Source: Microbacterium sp. SA39 (GTDB lineage Bacteria > Actinomycetota > Actinomycetes > Actinomycetales > Microbacteriaceae). Taken from it: a DNA stretch of 64,000 bases. The translations under genes and the position numbers were made by a program. The notes below the pieces were generated by a model. That model did not search any database. It saw only the letters and a program-made list of their open reading frames with translations, and was not told the origin of the DNA. Position 1 is the first letter of the stretch; every line of letters begins with the position of its first letter. The DNA is taken from assembly GCF_000967865.1 (NCBI RefSeq), contig NZ_JXRU01000034.1, positions 62,001-126,000 of the forward strand, written 5' to 3'. Below are positions 18,954-27,888 of the stretch, piece by piece.

Positions 18954-18960
18954 TACATCC

Positions 18961-19419
18961 ATGGATGATTCTGTCGACCGCGCGATCGTCGCGAAGATCG
19001 CGCGCGACGGCCGCGCGACACTGTCCCAGCTGTCCGAGGCGATCGGCCTCTCGGTCTCTGCCGTGCAGTCGCGTCTCCGCCGCCTCGAGACCCGCGGAGT
19101 GATCGCCGGCTACCGGGCGATCCTCAACCCCGAGCTCGTCGGCACGCCGCTGTCGGCGTTCATCGAGATCACGCCCCTCGACCCTGCTCAGCCCGACAAC
19201 GCCCCGGAACTGCTCGAGCATCTCGATGCCATCGAGGCCTGCCACTCGATCGCCGGCGACGCCAGTTACATGCTGTTCGTGCGCGTTGCCTCACCTCGCG
19301 CGCTCGAGGAGCTCGTCCGCGATGTGCGCACGGCCGCGAACGTCAGCACGCGCACGACCGTGGTGCTCCAGACCTACTACGAGCACCGGCCGATCATCCC
19401 ACTCGCGACCGAGGCGTAG
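18961..19419 (+). CDS. Lrp/AsnC family transcriptional regulator
   Basis: 152 residues: an N-terminal HTH (about 5-55, with ATLSQLSEAIGLSVSAVQSRLRRLE) and a C-terminal RAM/ligand-binding domain (about 65-145), the standard AsnC size. Members respond to amino acids and form octamers. It is divergent from the DUF6421-SDR operon across a 72-bp region with a clear palindrome, making that operon its likely target. Start fixed by the box TAATCT seven bases before the ATG. Confidence 0.9.
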   Translation: MDDSVDRAIVAKIARDGRATLSQLSEAIGLSVSAVQSRLRRLETRGVIAGYRAILNPELVGTPLSAFIEITPLDPAQPDNAPELLEHLDAIEACHSIAGDASYMLFVRVASPRALEELVRDVRTAANVSTRTTVVLQTYYEHRPIIPLATEA

Positions 19420-19431
19420 TCGCCGGCCTGC

Positions 19432-19509
19432 AACTTCTGCGGCCAATCCCAACTTCGGCGGCCTTTTCCAGCGCACGAGGCCGCAGAACTTCGGGATGGC
19501 CGCACAACT
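19432..19509. repeat. Imperfect inverted repeat downstream of asnC-type gene
   Basis: Arms 19432-19462 and 19479-19509 share AACTTCTGCGGCC and GCGGCCATCCC-like blocks in opposite orientation around a TTTTCCAGC loop, giving a large stem-loop. Related AACTTC(T/G)GCGGCC units recur within it. It follows the AsnC gene and may stop transcription, but its modular look also resembles a mobile palindromic repeat. Confidence 0.5.
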
Positions 19510-19589
19510 CGGGCCCGGTGAGCCGCCGAACCCGCCTCACCCACCATCATCCAGACGTTCCTCGACGAGGACTGAGCACCAGGAGCACC

Positions 19590-19880
19590 ATGTCCTTCCA
19601 GGCATACCTCGACAAGGTCGAGACCCAGACCGGCCTCACTCCGCGGCAGTTCATCGCGCTCGCCAAGGAGCAGGGCTTCGACGAGACCACGAAGTCCACC
19701 GTCGTCCTCAACTGGCTCAAGGAGAACTACAGCCTCGGGCACGGCCACGCGCAGGCGATGGTGCACGTCATCCTCAAGGGCCCGAAGATCAGCGATAGGC
19801 ACGTCGGCACGGGCGGATCCCACGGCGACGCCTCCGACACCCTCTGGCTCGACGGCAAGGACACCAACCCGAATCCGTGA
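19590..19880 (+). CDS. DUF4287 domain protein
   Basis: 96 residues, soluble. SFQAYLDKVETQTGLTPRQF and the later WLKENYSLGHGHAQAMVHV are typical of DUF4287, a small helical domain often seen alone or next to DUF5655 in actinobacteria. Function unknown. AGGAG lies before the ATG at 19590; a longer in-frame start at 19518 falls in the repeat region and is rejected. Confidence 0.82.
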   Translation: MSFQAYLDKVETQTGLTPRQFIALAKEQGFDETTKSTVVLNWLKENYSLGHGHAQAMVHVILKGPKISDRHVGTGGSHGDASDTLWLDGKDTNPNP

Positions 19881-19912
19881 CGCATCGACGAGCTCAGCGA
19901 CCCATCGAGTGC

Positions 19913-19934
19913 GTTCCTGAGCCTGTCGAAGGGC
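19913..19934. repeat. Interspersed palindromic repeat, copy D
   Basis: CCTGAGCCTGTCGAAGGG between the DUF4287 gene and menA. It lies about 30 bases upstream of the menA start and just before its -10 box. Confidence 0.7.
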
Positions 19935-19965
19935 CCGCATCGACGCGGCCAGTAGGATTCCCAGC

Positions 19966-20961
19966 GTGGCAGCATCCTCACAGCGCAAGAAGAAGAGCAC
20001 GAGCACGAAGCGCACCCCGGCGCGCACCAGCGGCAACCCGGCGAAGCGCATCGGCGATCCGGCGAAGCGTGCGGTCGTCGAAGCGGGGCCCGTCACCGTA
20101 TCCGACTGGATCGGCGCCGCGCGCCTGCGCACCCTGCCGCTCGCGATCGCACCCGTCGTCATCGGCACCGGAGCCGCGCGCAGCACCGGGCCCGAATTCC
20201 ACTGGGTGATCGCACTCGCCTGCCTCGCGGTCGCCGTGCTGCTGCAGATCGGCGTGAACTTCACGAACGACTACAGCGACGGCATCCGCGGCACCGATGC
20301 GCACCGTGTCGGTCCTGCGCGCCTCACGGCCTCCGGCCGCGTGAAGCCGCGCACCGTGCTCATCATCGGCCTGATCTTCTTCGCCCTCGCCGCCGCCGTC
20401 GGCATCGCGATCGTCGTGCGCACCGAGCAGTGGTGGATGCTCGCCGTCGGAGCCGCATGCATCGTCGCGGCCTGGTTCTACACCGGCGGCAAGCGCCCCT
20501 ACGGATACTTCGGTCTCGGCGAGGTTTTCGTGTTCGTCTTCTTCGGCCTGGTCGCCACCCTCGGGACGACGTGGGTGCAGGTCTTCGAGCTGCCGCAGCA
20601 GGCGTGGCTGGGAGCGATCGCCGCCGGTCTGTTCGCCTGCGCCGTGCTGCTGGCCAACAACCTCCGCGACATCGACCAGGACCGCGAGGTGGGCAAGCGC
20701 ACACTGACCGTGCTGATCGGCCGTCGCGCGACCCAGGTGCTGTTCACGCTCTTCGTGCTCGCGCCCTTCGGGATCGCGATCTTCCTCGCCCTGCTGTTCC
20801 CGATCGCCTGGATCGCGCTGCTGGCACTGCTCGCGGGGCTCCCCGCCATCCTGATCGTGTGGACCTACCGGCAGCCGAAAGAGCTGGTCATCGCCCTCGC
20901 GCTCACCTCGCTCACGGCGCTGCTGTACGCGGGTGCGCTCTTCTGGGCCTTCGTCGGCTGA
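19966..20961 (+). CDS. menA: 1,4-dihydroxy-2-naphthoate polyprenyltransferase
   Basis: 331 residues: a basic Lys/Arg/Thr-rich N-terminal tail (1-45) followed by about eight transmembrane helices of the UbiA superfamily. The two Asp-rich sites are NDYSDGIRGTD and NNLRDIDQDREVGKRTL, which bind the prenyl diphosphate through Mg. It joins the polyprenyl chain to DHNA to make demethylmenaquinone in the membrane. It stands apart from the other men genes at 43-49 kb. GTG start seven bases after TAGGAT (19953-19958), so probably leaderless. Confidence 0.93.
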   Translation: MAASSQRKKKSTSTKRTPARTSGNPAKRIGDPAKRAVVEAGPVTVSDWIGAARLRTLPLAIAPVVIGTGAARSTGPEFHWVIALACLAVAVLLQIGVNFTNDYSDGIRGTDAHRVGPARLTASGRVKPRTVLIIGLIFFALAAAVGIAIVVRTEQWWMLAVGAACIVAAWFYTGGKRPYGYFGLGEVFVFVFFGLVATLGTTWVQVFELPQQAWLGAIAAGLFACAVLLANNLRDIDQDREVGKRTLTVLIGRRATQVLFTLFVLAPFGIAIFLALLFPIAWIALLALLAGLPAILIVWTYRQPKELVIALALTSLTALLYAGALFWAFVG

Positions 20962-21016
20962 GGTCGGCATGTGCGCCGGTGAACGGGCTCACCTCACGAA
21001 GCAGCCAGATCGAGCG

Positions 21017-21301
21017 TCAGACTCGCGGGTCACCGTCGATCGCGTCGTCTTCGGCTTCGGCATCCGCCTGGCTCGAAGAGGTGCGGCCCGCGCGGCGCTC
21101 AGCCAGGCGCGTGGACGCGTCGGTCAGCGGCGCGCGCAGGAACAGCAGCGAGATGCTGAAGCCGATGAGCGCGGCGAAGATCGCGGCCAGCCACCAGAAC
21201 TCGCGGAAGATCGGGAAGAAGAACCACAGGATCGCGAGCGGCAGGAGGAACGCCAGCAGCCGCAGCACGGTGTAGACGAGGAAAGGCGCAGGCTTCTTCA
21301 C
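21017..21301 (-). CDS. DUF4229 domain membrane protein
   Basis: 94 residues with two transmembrane helices (about 10-30 and 36-55) and an acidic, disordered C-terminus. The sequence FLVYTVLRLLAFLLPLA and the RAPLTDASTRLAERRAGR tail match DUF4229, which is restricted to actinobacteria and usually lies near menA, as here (convergent). Function unknown. GTG start six bases after TAGACT (21308-21313). Confidence 0.85.
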   Translation of the reverse strand: MKKPAPFLVYTVLRLLAFLLPLAILWFFFPIFREFWWLAAIFAALIGFSISLLFLRAPLTDASTRLAERRAGRTSSSQADAEAEDDAIDGDPRV

Positions 21302-21323
21302 CCGGACAGTCTACGTTCGCCGG

Positions 21324-22271
21324 CTATGAGCTCTCCGACTCTCCGACCGACCGGCCCGACCCCCAGCCGTCGATGCCGAGGCGGCTGAACGGGATGCCCC
21401 GCACCACCCGTTTCCACGGGTGCTCCCCGAGCGACCACAGGAGCTTCTCGTCGAGGTCGAGCGCGAGGTCCTCGCATCCGACCGGCAGCGAGACCGGGTC
21501 ACGTTCCAGCGCATCGCGCCGGCCGCGCCAGAGGATGCCGGGACGCATCCGATCCGACTGCGAGACGAAGTGCTTGTCGCCCCACCGGACCGCGCCCTGC
21601 ATCGAGCGGATGCCGGGGGAGAAGTGCGCCTCCACCCCTTCGAAGCGCGCATCGTCGCCGTCGGGGATCGCGAACTCTCCGATCCGCCCCTTGTCGTCGG
21701 TGCGGTATTCGCCGATGAGGACCCGGCGCAGCGGCTCGCCGTTCTCGTCGAACACCCGCCCGAGGTAGGAGCAGCGGAGATCCACCGGGTGCACCTTCGT
21801 GCGCACCGCGACCATCGCGGTCGCCCGCCAGCCGCGCCCGCGTGAGCCGGCGAGACGGCGGGCCTCGGAGCCGCGCACGCGGCGGATGTCGGCGAGGTCG
21901 AACTCCCAGATGCCGCGTCCGGTCGCCGCGACGAACAGGCGGTCGTCGAACCAGGCGAGTCCGCCGGCGTGGATCGGAGCGGGCGCGAGCTCGCCGTCAT
22001 CGCCCTCCACGGCGAGCAGCACGTCGAGGTGTCGCGAGCGCTCCAGGTCAACGAAGGCGACGCGCGACGCGAGGTGCTTCCTGTTGCGGTCCTGCCGGAA
22101 CCAGCTCACGGCCAGGGTGCGGTGCCCCCGCCAGAGGCCGAGGTCGATCCCCTGCGGGTACCAGCGCTGCGTCCACGAGCGGGCGCTGAGCCAGCGCAGA
22201 TCCACGGTGTCGCGGCGCTTCTGGCGCACGGGGCGCCAGATCGATCCGAAAGGCCAGAGCATGCTGACCAT
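21324..22271 (-). CDS. Unrecognised protein, possible beta-propeller
   Basis: About 315 residues from the ATG at 22271; an ATG at 22262 or GTG/ATG codons up to 22349 are also possible, since no clear ribosome site distinguishes them. There is no signal peptide or membrane helix in this version. Short strands rich in Trp, Arg and Asp recur (GGLAWFDDRLFVAATGRG, DLRCSYLGRVFDENGEP, EDLALDLDEKLLWSLGEHP), which suggests a WD/propeller-like fold. Similar uncharacterised proteins exist in streptomycetes, to my recollection. No function is proposed. It is divergent from the ABC transporter at 22369. Confidence 0.65.
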   Translation of the reverse strand: MVSMLWPFGSIWRPVRQKRRDTVDLRWLSARSWTQRWYPQGIDLGLWRGHRTLAVSWFRQDRNRKHLASRVAFVDLERSRHLDVLLAVEGDDGELAPAPIHAGGLAWFDDRLFVAATGRGIWEFDLADIRRVRGSEARRLAGSRGRGWRATAMVAVRTKVHPVDLRCSYLGRVFDENGEPLRRVLIGEYRTDDKGRIGEFAIPDGDDARFEGVEAHFSPGIRSMQGAVRWGDKHFVSQSDRMRPGILWRGRRDALERDPVSLPVGCEDLALDLDEKLLWSLGEHPWKRVVRGIPFSRLGIDGWGSGRSVGESESS

Positions 22272-22368
22272 CGTCGCCGATCGGATCGCGCGATGCGAAC
22301 CGGCGCCGAAGACTTTCACTCTCACTCGTATATTGCTATGCCGCAGCACTGCTGTTTACCTGACGTGC

Positions 22369-24159
22369 ATGACCTCACACCCGCCGACATCGCGCGAAGT
22401 CTCGGTGACGAGGTTCTTCGCACTGATGAAGCCGGCGGCAGGGACCATCGCCGCAGCCACACTGCTGAGTGTGATCGCGGCCGCCGTCTCGCTCGTACAG
22501 CCGCTGGTCGTACGTGACGCCTTCGACCGCTTCGAACGGAGCGAGAGCCTCGGCGGGCTCGTTCCGGTGATCGTGGTCCTGTTCGTCTTGGAGGCCGCCC
22601 TCGGGGCACTCCTGACGTATCTTCTCGGTCGCAGTGGCGAGCGCATCGTCTTCGCTCTGCGGCGCACCATGGTCGGGCGTCTTCTGCGCTGGCCCGTCGC
22701 GAGCCACGAGCGCTTTGAAGTCGGCGACCTGATCTCGCGCGTGAACGCCGACACGGGTGCCATCCGCGGCGCCATCGCGACCAGCCTGAGCGAGTTCGTC
22801 TCGGGGATCGTCGTCTTCGTCGGTGCGGTCGTGCTGATGCTGTTCATCAGCCCACTCCTGCTCCTGGTCACGCTTGCCTGCCTCGCCGGTGCGGTCGTCA
22901 TCCTCCTCCTGGTCGCCACCGGAATCATGCTCGCGACCATGCAGTCGCAGACTGCTCTCGGCCGCCTCAGCGCCGGGCTGGAGAGCATTCTGCGAGGCGT
23001 CCGCACGGTGAAGTTGAACAACGCCGAACCCCGGGAAGCACAACGGCTCGGTGAGAGCCTTGATCAGACTCTGTCGGCCGGTGTCCGCCTGGCGAAACTC
23101 GAAGCGATGCTCTCGCCCGCGACGACGGTCGCCGTACAGGTCGCATTGATAGTCGTGCTGTGGATTGGAGGCGCTCGAGTTGCGACCGGCGAGCTCTCGC
23201 TTGGCGACCTGATCGCCTTCTTGCTGTACCTCCTCTATCTCGTCTTTCCGATGGCATCGATGTTCTCGTCGTTCACCAGCTTCCAAGCCGCGCGCGCAGC
23301 GCTCGCCCGCGTCGATGAGGTTCTGGACATCGAAACGGAGGCGATCGACGTCGAATTGGATGCCCCCCTGCCGACCCCTCGGGTCGTACCCCCGCTCGAG
23401 CGAAGCCCGGACCGTGATGGTCTCGGCGTCGAGGTCGTGCTGCGGGGCGTGAGCTTCTCCTATCCCCGGCGGCGCACCGTACGTGTTCTCGATGGCTTGG
23501 ATCTTCACGTCCCGCGTGGCTCGTGCGTCGCATTGGTCGGGCAGTCGGGTGGAGGCAAGTCGACGATCCTTACGCTCCTGGCACGCCTGTACGACGTCGA
23601 TTCCGGGGAGATCACCATCGGTGGGACTGACATCTCGCAGCTGCCGCTCCCGCAGCTACGTGGTCTCATCGGTTTCGTCGAGCAGGATTCACCCGTCATG
23701 AGCGGATCGATCGAGGACAACCTGCGTTACGGGGCGCCGAACGCCACTGACGTCGACATGCGGGATGCGCTGGAGAAGACGAACCTGTCGGATTTTGTAC
23801 GCGACCTGCCCGACGGCCTGGAAACCCAGATCGGCACCGGCGGCGTTCTGGTCTCCGGCGGTCTGCGGCAGCGCATCGCGATCGCTCGGGCGCTGCTCCG
23901 CAAGACCCCGCTGCTGCTCCTCGATGAGATCACGGCCAATATGGATGGCGAGAACGAAGGTCACCTGAATACAACGTTGGAGCGGCTGCGTGGAGATCAC
24001 ACGGTGATCATGGCGGCGCATCGTCTGTCGACGATGCGTCGTGCCGACGAGATCCACGTCGTGGCACGGGGAGAGGTCCTGGCGTCAGGGCGGCATGAGG
24101 ACCTGCTCAAGGAGTCGCTCGAGTACCGCTTGCTGGCGACGTCTCAGATCTTCGATTGA
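22369..24159 (+). CDS. ABC transporter, fused permease and ATPase (exporter half)
   Basis: 596 residues: six transmembrane helices (about 20-310) then a nucleotide-binding domain (about 355-590) with Walker A GQSGGGKST, signature VSGGLRQR (a variant of LSGGQ), Walker B LLLLDEITANMD and a switch His in AAHRLS. It should work as a homodimeric exporter of the MsbA/multidrug type. The next genes make a surface glycan, so glycan or lipid-linked precursor export is possible, but drug export is equally so. Third codon positions are visibly less GC-rich than in the neighbours and the upstream region is A/T-rich, hinting at acquisition. ATG at 22369 assumed; a GTG shortly after is possible. Confidence 0.85.
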   Translation: MTSHPPTSREVSVTRFFALMKPAAGTIAAATLLSVIAAAVSLVQPLVVRDAFDRFERSESLGGLVPVIVVLFVLEAALGALLTYLLGRSGERIVFALRRTMVGRLLRWPVASHERFEVGDLISRVNADTGAIRGAIATSLSEFVSGIVVFVGAVVLMLFISPLLLLVTLACLAGAVVILLLVATGIMLATMQSQTALGRLSAGLESILRGVRTVKLNNAEPREAQRLGESLDQTLSAGVRLAKLEAMLSPATTVAVQVALIVVLWIGGARVATGELSLGDLIAFLLYLLYLVFPMASMFSSFTSFQAARAALARVDEVLDIETEAIDVELDAPLPTPRVVPPLERSPDRDGLGVEVVLRGVSFSYPRRRTVRVLDGLDLHVPRGSCVALVGQSGGGKSTILTLLARLYDVDSGEITIGGTDISQLPLPQLRGLIGFVEQDSPVMSGSIEDNLRYGAPNATDVDMRDALEKTNLSDFVRDLPDGLETQIGTGGVLVSGGLRQRIAIARALLRKTPLLLLDEITANMDGENEGHLNTTLERLRGDHTVIMAAHRLSTMRRADEIHVVARGEVLASGRHEDLLKESLEYRLLATSQIFD

Positions 24160-24258
24160 CGAGCGCGACGCCCGAGACACCGCGCGTTCACCTCCGCGTC
24201 CCCGACAGGCAAGAAACGCCTGAGACCATGCGGCTCACCGCCGACCACCGGGAGATCT

Positions 24259-25239
24259 GTGCGCACGCCCCTCGTCACCGTCATCCTGCCCGCCAAAGAC
24301 GCCGGCGCGTACATCGGGACGACACTCGAGACGCTGACCCGTCAGTTCGACGACCCGGCCGCGCTCAAGCTCGTCGCGATCGACGACGGCTCGCGCGACG
24401 ACACGGGAACGCTCATGCAGCGGTACGCGGAGCGCTTCGGCAGCGCCGAGGTGATCCGCAATCCGAAGCCGCGCGGCCTGGCCAGCGCCCGCAACCAGGG
24501 CCTCGCGCATGTCGAGGGCGACGCGTTCTGCTTCCTCGACGGCGACGACTGGATGCAGCCGCGGCGGCTCGAGGTGCTGACCTCGCGACTCGCAGCCCTC
24601 GGCTGCGACTTCCTGCGCACCGACCACGTCACGGTGACCGAGGGGCGCCGTGCGATCGTCCGCGCCCCGCACCCGTGGCGTGAGCAGGCCACATCGCCGC
24701 GCCAGGCCATCCTCCCCGAGGACGAGCGGACGATGGTGGACTATCCCTTCGCCTGGGCAGGGATCTTCCATCGCCGGATCATCGATCGCGGCCTGGCCGC
24801 GTTCCCTCCCGGGCTGTTCACGGCTGAGGACCGGCCGTGGATCTGGAAGCTGCACCTGCAGGCCGAATCGTTCGCGGTCGTCGACGCTCCCGCTCTGCTC
24901 TACCGCCGCGGAGTCGCGACCTCGCTGACGCAGGCGCGGGACCGCCGCCAGCTCGACTTCGTGACCGCGATGGATCAGGTGCTCGACATCGTCGAACACG
25001 ATCACGAGGCCGAACGCTTCCGTGCCAAGGCGGTGTGGACGGCTCTGGCCCTGAGCTCCCGCCACCTCGTGCGTGCTCGCCGCATGCGGCCGGCCCTCCG
25101 CGCCGAGATGCGCGCCGGCATCCGTGACATGCTCGGCCGACTGCCCGCCCCCGAGGTGCGCGATGCGCTCGCGAGATTCGAGGGGTCGCGCCGCCGCGTT
25201 CTCGCGCGCATCCTGCGTCAGGCGGGGTGGGCGGCATGA
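24259..25239 (+). CDS. Family 2 glycosyltransferase
   Basis: 326 residues. The GT-A fold of family GT2 occupies about residues 1-210 with VTVILPAKDAG, the nucleotide-sugar Asp block AIDDGSRDDT and the metal site FLDGDDWM. The C-terminal part is Arg-rich and helical. GTG start with GGGAG just upstream. First gene of a five-gene nonulosonic-acid glycan cluster; its stop overlaps the next start (ATGA at 25236). It probably adds a sugar to the growing cell-surface polymer or to its linker. Confidence 0.88.
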   Translation: MRTPLVTVILPAKDAGAYIGTTLETLTRQFDDPAALKLVAIDDGSRDDTGTLMQRYAERFGSAEVIRNPKPRGLASARNQGLAHVEGDAFCFLDGDDWMQPRRLEVLTSRLAALGCDFLRTDHVTVTEGRRAIVRAPHPWREQATSPRQAILPEDERTMVDYPFAWAGIFHRRIIDRGLAAFPPGLFTAEDRPWIWKLHLQAESFAVVDAPALLYRRGVATSLTQARDRRQLDFVTAMDQVLDIVEHDHEAERFRAKAVWTALALSSRHLVRARRMRPALRAEMRAGIRDMLGRLPAPEVRDALARFEGSRRRVLARILRQAGWAA

Positions 25240-26594
25240 CCCAGCTCTTCGCGCTGCACAGCGCCTACGGTCTTGCGACCGCCGCCGCCGCGATCGACGC
25301 GGGGCTCCTCGGCGACCCGTCGGTGAAGAGCGCGGATCGCGTCCTCGTGCCGTTCACCTCCTCGCGGGTCCCTGAGACCACGGTCGGGATCGCCGCGGAT
25401 CCGGCTCTGCGCTCGCTGCGGCAGCGTTTCGATCGCGTGGAGGAACTCGAGGCGGTCCTCGGCCCGCTGCATCCGAGTTCCTGGGAGCCGGCCATCGGCG
25501 ATCTCCCGGTCCTCGAACGGCTGCTGACCCGGGCCTGGGGTCTTGATCCACACGATCTCGAGCTGTTCGTGCAGAGTCCGCAGGTGGCCCCCGCCCGCAC
25601 GCTGATGTCGCTGTTCCCGCATGCGCGCATCACGATCATCGGCGACGGGTTGATGACCTACTCGCCGATGCGGGTGCGGCTGCCGTACACGGTCGCCGCC
25701 CGCATCGAGCGGGTCGTGCACGCCGACGTCGTCCCCGGGGTGCGTCCGCTCGTCGGATCGCCGCGTGCCGAGGTCGTCCCCGTGCCGCCGGAGAGCTTCC
25801 GGGCGGTGCTCTTCGAGACGGATGCCGTCAAGAACGATGCCGCGCTCGATTCGGATCTTCCGACCGTGCTGGTTCTCGGGCAGTACCTCTCGGCGCTGGG
25901 TCTCATGACTCCCGCGGCGGAGATCGCCCTCCAGCGAGACATGATCGACCGAGCCGCCCGCTGGTCGCCACGGCGCATCGTCTTCAAGCCGCATCCGGCG
26001 GCCCCGCCGCTGCTGACCGACGCGGTGCGCGCGCGTGCCGAAGGGCACGGCATCGAGTTCGTCGAGTACCGCGGCGCGCTCGCCGCGGAGCTGCTCGCGG
26101 AAAGGCTCGACGCGGTGGCGGTCGTCGCGGGGTTCTCCACCGCCCTGCCGACTGTCCGCGCGCTCTTCGGCCGCAAGATCGGGGCGGCGGGCACCGAGGC
26201 CGTGCTCCGCGCGCTGTCCCCGTTCGAGAACAGCAACCGCATCCCGGCGACGATCGTCGACGCCCTCACCCGTGAGGACTCGCCGTACGCTGATCCGGAA
26301 CGACTGCAGCTGCTGGTCGACGCCGTCGGCTACGCGATGCAGCCGAAGATCGCGGGGCATCTGCGCGGGCGGGCCGAGGCTCTCCTGCACGGCCTCGATC
26401 CGGTCGAGCGCGATCGGTACTTCGCGCCGGAGCGGTTGTCTGCGCTGCGTCTGCCCGGCGCCCCGGAGGAGCGGATGCTGCATCGCGTGCTGCGCCCGGC
26501 CGGAGGGATCGGCAGGGTCGAGGAGTGGCGACTCACGGTCATCGGCGCCCAGCGGCGCGTGCGACGTGCGTGGCGAGTGATTCGAGGGAGATGA
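25236..26594 (+). CDS. Polysialyltransferase-family glycosyltransferase
   Basis: 452 residues, GT-B fold. The C-terminal half shows the two blocks used by bacterial sialyl/polysialyltransferases: the HP motif in IVFKPHPAAPPLL and the S motif in VVAGFSTALPT, with the nucleotide-side block ITIIGDGLMTY. Bacterial polysialyltransferases transfer sialic acid from CMP-sialate to a growing chain at the membrane's inner face. The gene lies directly before the CMP-sialate synthetase and overlaps the upstream GT2 stop (ATGA). The exact linkage and acceptor cannot be inferred. Confidence 0.85.
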   Translation: MTQLFALHSAYGLATAAAAIDAGLLGDPSVKSADRVLVPFTSSRVPETTVGIAADPALRSLRQRFDRVEELEAVLGPLHPSSWEPAIGDLPVLERLLTRAWGLDPHDLELFVQSPQVAPARTLMSLFPHARITIIGDGLMTYSPMRVRLPYTVAARIERVVHADVVPGVRPLVGSPRAEVVPVPPESFRAVLFETDAVKNDAALDSDLPTVLVLGQYLSALGLMTPAAEIALQRDMIDRAARWSPRRIVFKPHPAAPPLLTDAVRARAEGHGIEFVEYRGALAAELLAERLDAVAVVAGFSTALPTVRALFGRKIGAAGTEAVLRALSPFENSNRIPATIVDALTREDSPYADPERLQLLVDAVGYAMQPKIAGHLRGRAEALLHGLDPVERDRYFAPERLSALRLPGAPEERMLHRVLRPAGGIGRVEEWRLTVIGAQRRVRRAWRVIRGR

Positions 26595-26596
26595 CG

Positions 26597-27793
26597 ATGG
26601 CGGACAGCACGATCGCGAACAGCTCAGTGCCCGGACACGACGCAGAGCTACGGACGGTGGCGATCATCCCCGCGCGCGGCGGATCGAAGCAGGTGCCGCG
26701 CAAGAACGTGCAGCGAGTCGGCGGTATCCCGCTGATCGAGCGCGCGGTGCGGGCTGCGCTGGCCGCCGAGGGCGTGGATCTGGTCGTCGTGTCGACAGAC
26801 GACGCCGAGATCGCGGCGGTGAGCCGGGCCGCGGGCGCGCAGGTGGTCCGCCGGCCGGCAGAGATCTCCGGCGACACCGCGACCTCGGAGAGCGCGATCC
26901 TGCATGCCCTCGACGAGCTCGAGGCGCAGGGCGAGCAGGTCGACATCGTGGCCTTCCTGCAGGCGACGTCCCCGTTCATCCCGAGCGACGCCCTGTCGGC
27001 GGCGGTCGACGACGTCCGTGCCGATCGCGCCGACAGCGTCTTCTCGGCCTTCGAGACCTACGGATTCCTCTGGCGCCGTGACGACGCCGGTGCTGCTGTC
27101 GCGATCAACCACGATGCGGCGCATCGCCCTCGGCGACAGGATCGTGAGCCGCACCACCTCGAGACGGGCGCGTTCTATGTGTTCCGCGCCGACGGCTTCC
27201 GCGAGCATCGCCACCGGTTCTTCGGTCGCATCCGTCTGGCCGAGGTTCCCGAGTGGACCGCGATCGAGATCGACGACGAGCAGCAGCTCCGCATCGCCCG
27301 TACCCTGGCCGTGCTCCACGAGGCGCCGGAGTCGATCCCGGTCCGTGCCGTCGTCACCGACTTCGACGGCGTGCACACCGACGACACCGCGATCGTCGAC
27401 GCCGATGGAGGCGAGCGCGTGCGCGTCAGCCGTGAAGACGGCATGGGGGTGGCCCTGCTCCGGCGATCCGGCATCCCGATGCTGATCCTCTCCACCGAGG
27501 TCAATGCGGTGGTCCGGGCCCGCGCCGAGAAGCTCCGGGTCCCGGTGCTGCACGGCATCGACGACAAGGCGGCAGCACTCACGGACTGGGCAAGGGAGAA
27601 CGGAGTGGGCCTCGCTGACATCGCGTATCTCGGCAACGACGTCAACGACCTCGCCGCGATGCGCCTCGTGGGCTGGCCGATCGCCGTCGCGAACGCGCAT
27701 CCGCTGGTCCTCGAGGAGGCGCGTGTCGTCCTTCGTCGTCGTGGCGGGGAAGGCGCCGTCCGCGAACTCGTCGAACGGGTGTTGTCGAGCTGA
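26597..27793 (+). CDS. neuA: Acylneuraminate cytidylyltransferase fused to HAD phosphatase
   Basis: 398 residues in two domains. Residues 20-245 are a CMP-nonulosonate synthetase (AIIPARGGSKQVPRKN, then RPRRQDREPHHLETGAF). Residues 250-395 are a KdsC-like HAD phosphatase with all four motifs intact: D255-F-D257-G, ST at 299-300, Lys324, and GND at 346-348 with Asp351. It should both dephosphorylate a nonulosonate-9-phosphate and activate the product with CTP. Animal CMP-sialate synthetases have the same order but their HAD part is thought inactive as a phosphatase. Start at 26597 has GGGAG six bases upstream; the ATG at 26591 sits on the ribosome site itself. Confidence 0.92.
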   Translation: MADSTIANSSVPGHDAELRTVAIIPARGGSKQVPRKNVQRVGGIPLIERAVRAALAAEGVDLVVVSTDDAEIAAVSRAAGAQVVRRPAEISGDTATSESAILHALDELEAQGEQVDIVAFLQATSPFIPSDALSAAVDDVRADRADSVFSAFETYGFLWRRDDAGAAVAINHDAAHRPRRQDREPHHLETGAFYVFRADGFREHRHRFFGRIRLAEVPEWTAIEIDDEQQLRIARTLAVLHEAPESIPVRAVVTDFDGVHTDDTAIVDADGGERVRVSREDGMGVALLRRSGIPMLILSTEVNAVVRARAEKLRVPVLHGIDDKAAALTDWARENGVGLADIAYLGNDVNDLAAMRLVGWPIAVANAHPLVLEEARVVLRRRGGEGAVRELVERVLSS

Positions 27794-27888
27794 CCGCCGC
27801 CGGTAACCCTCCGGACGCACGGTGTTCACCCCCGGCGCGTACCCAGGAGGGAAGGGCCTCTCGAGGCCGTTCGACGACCGGAGGAATC

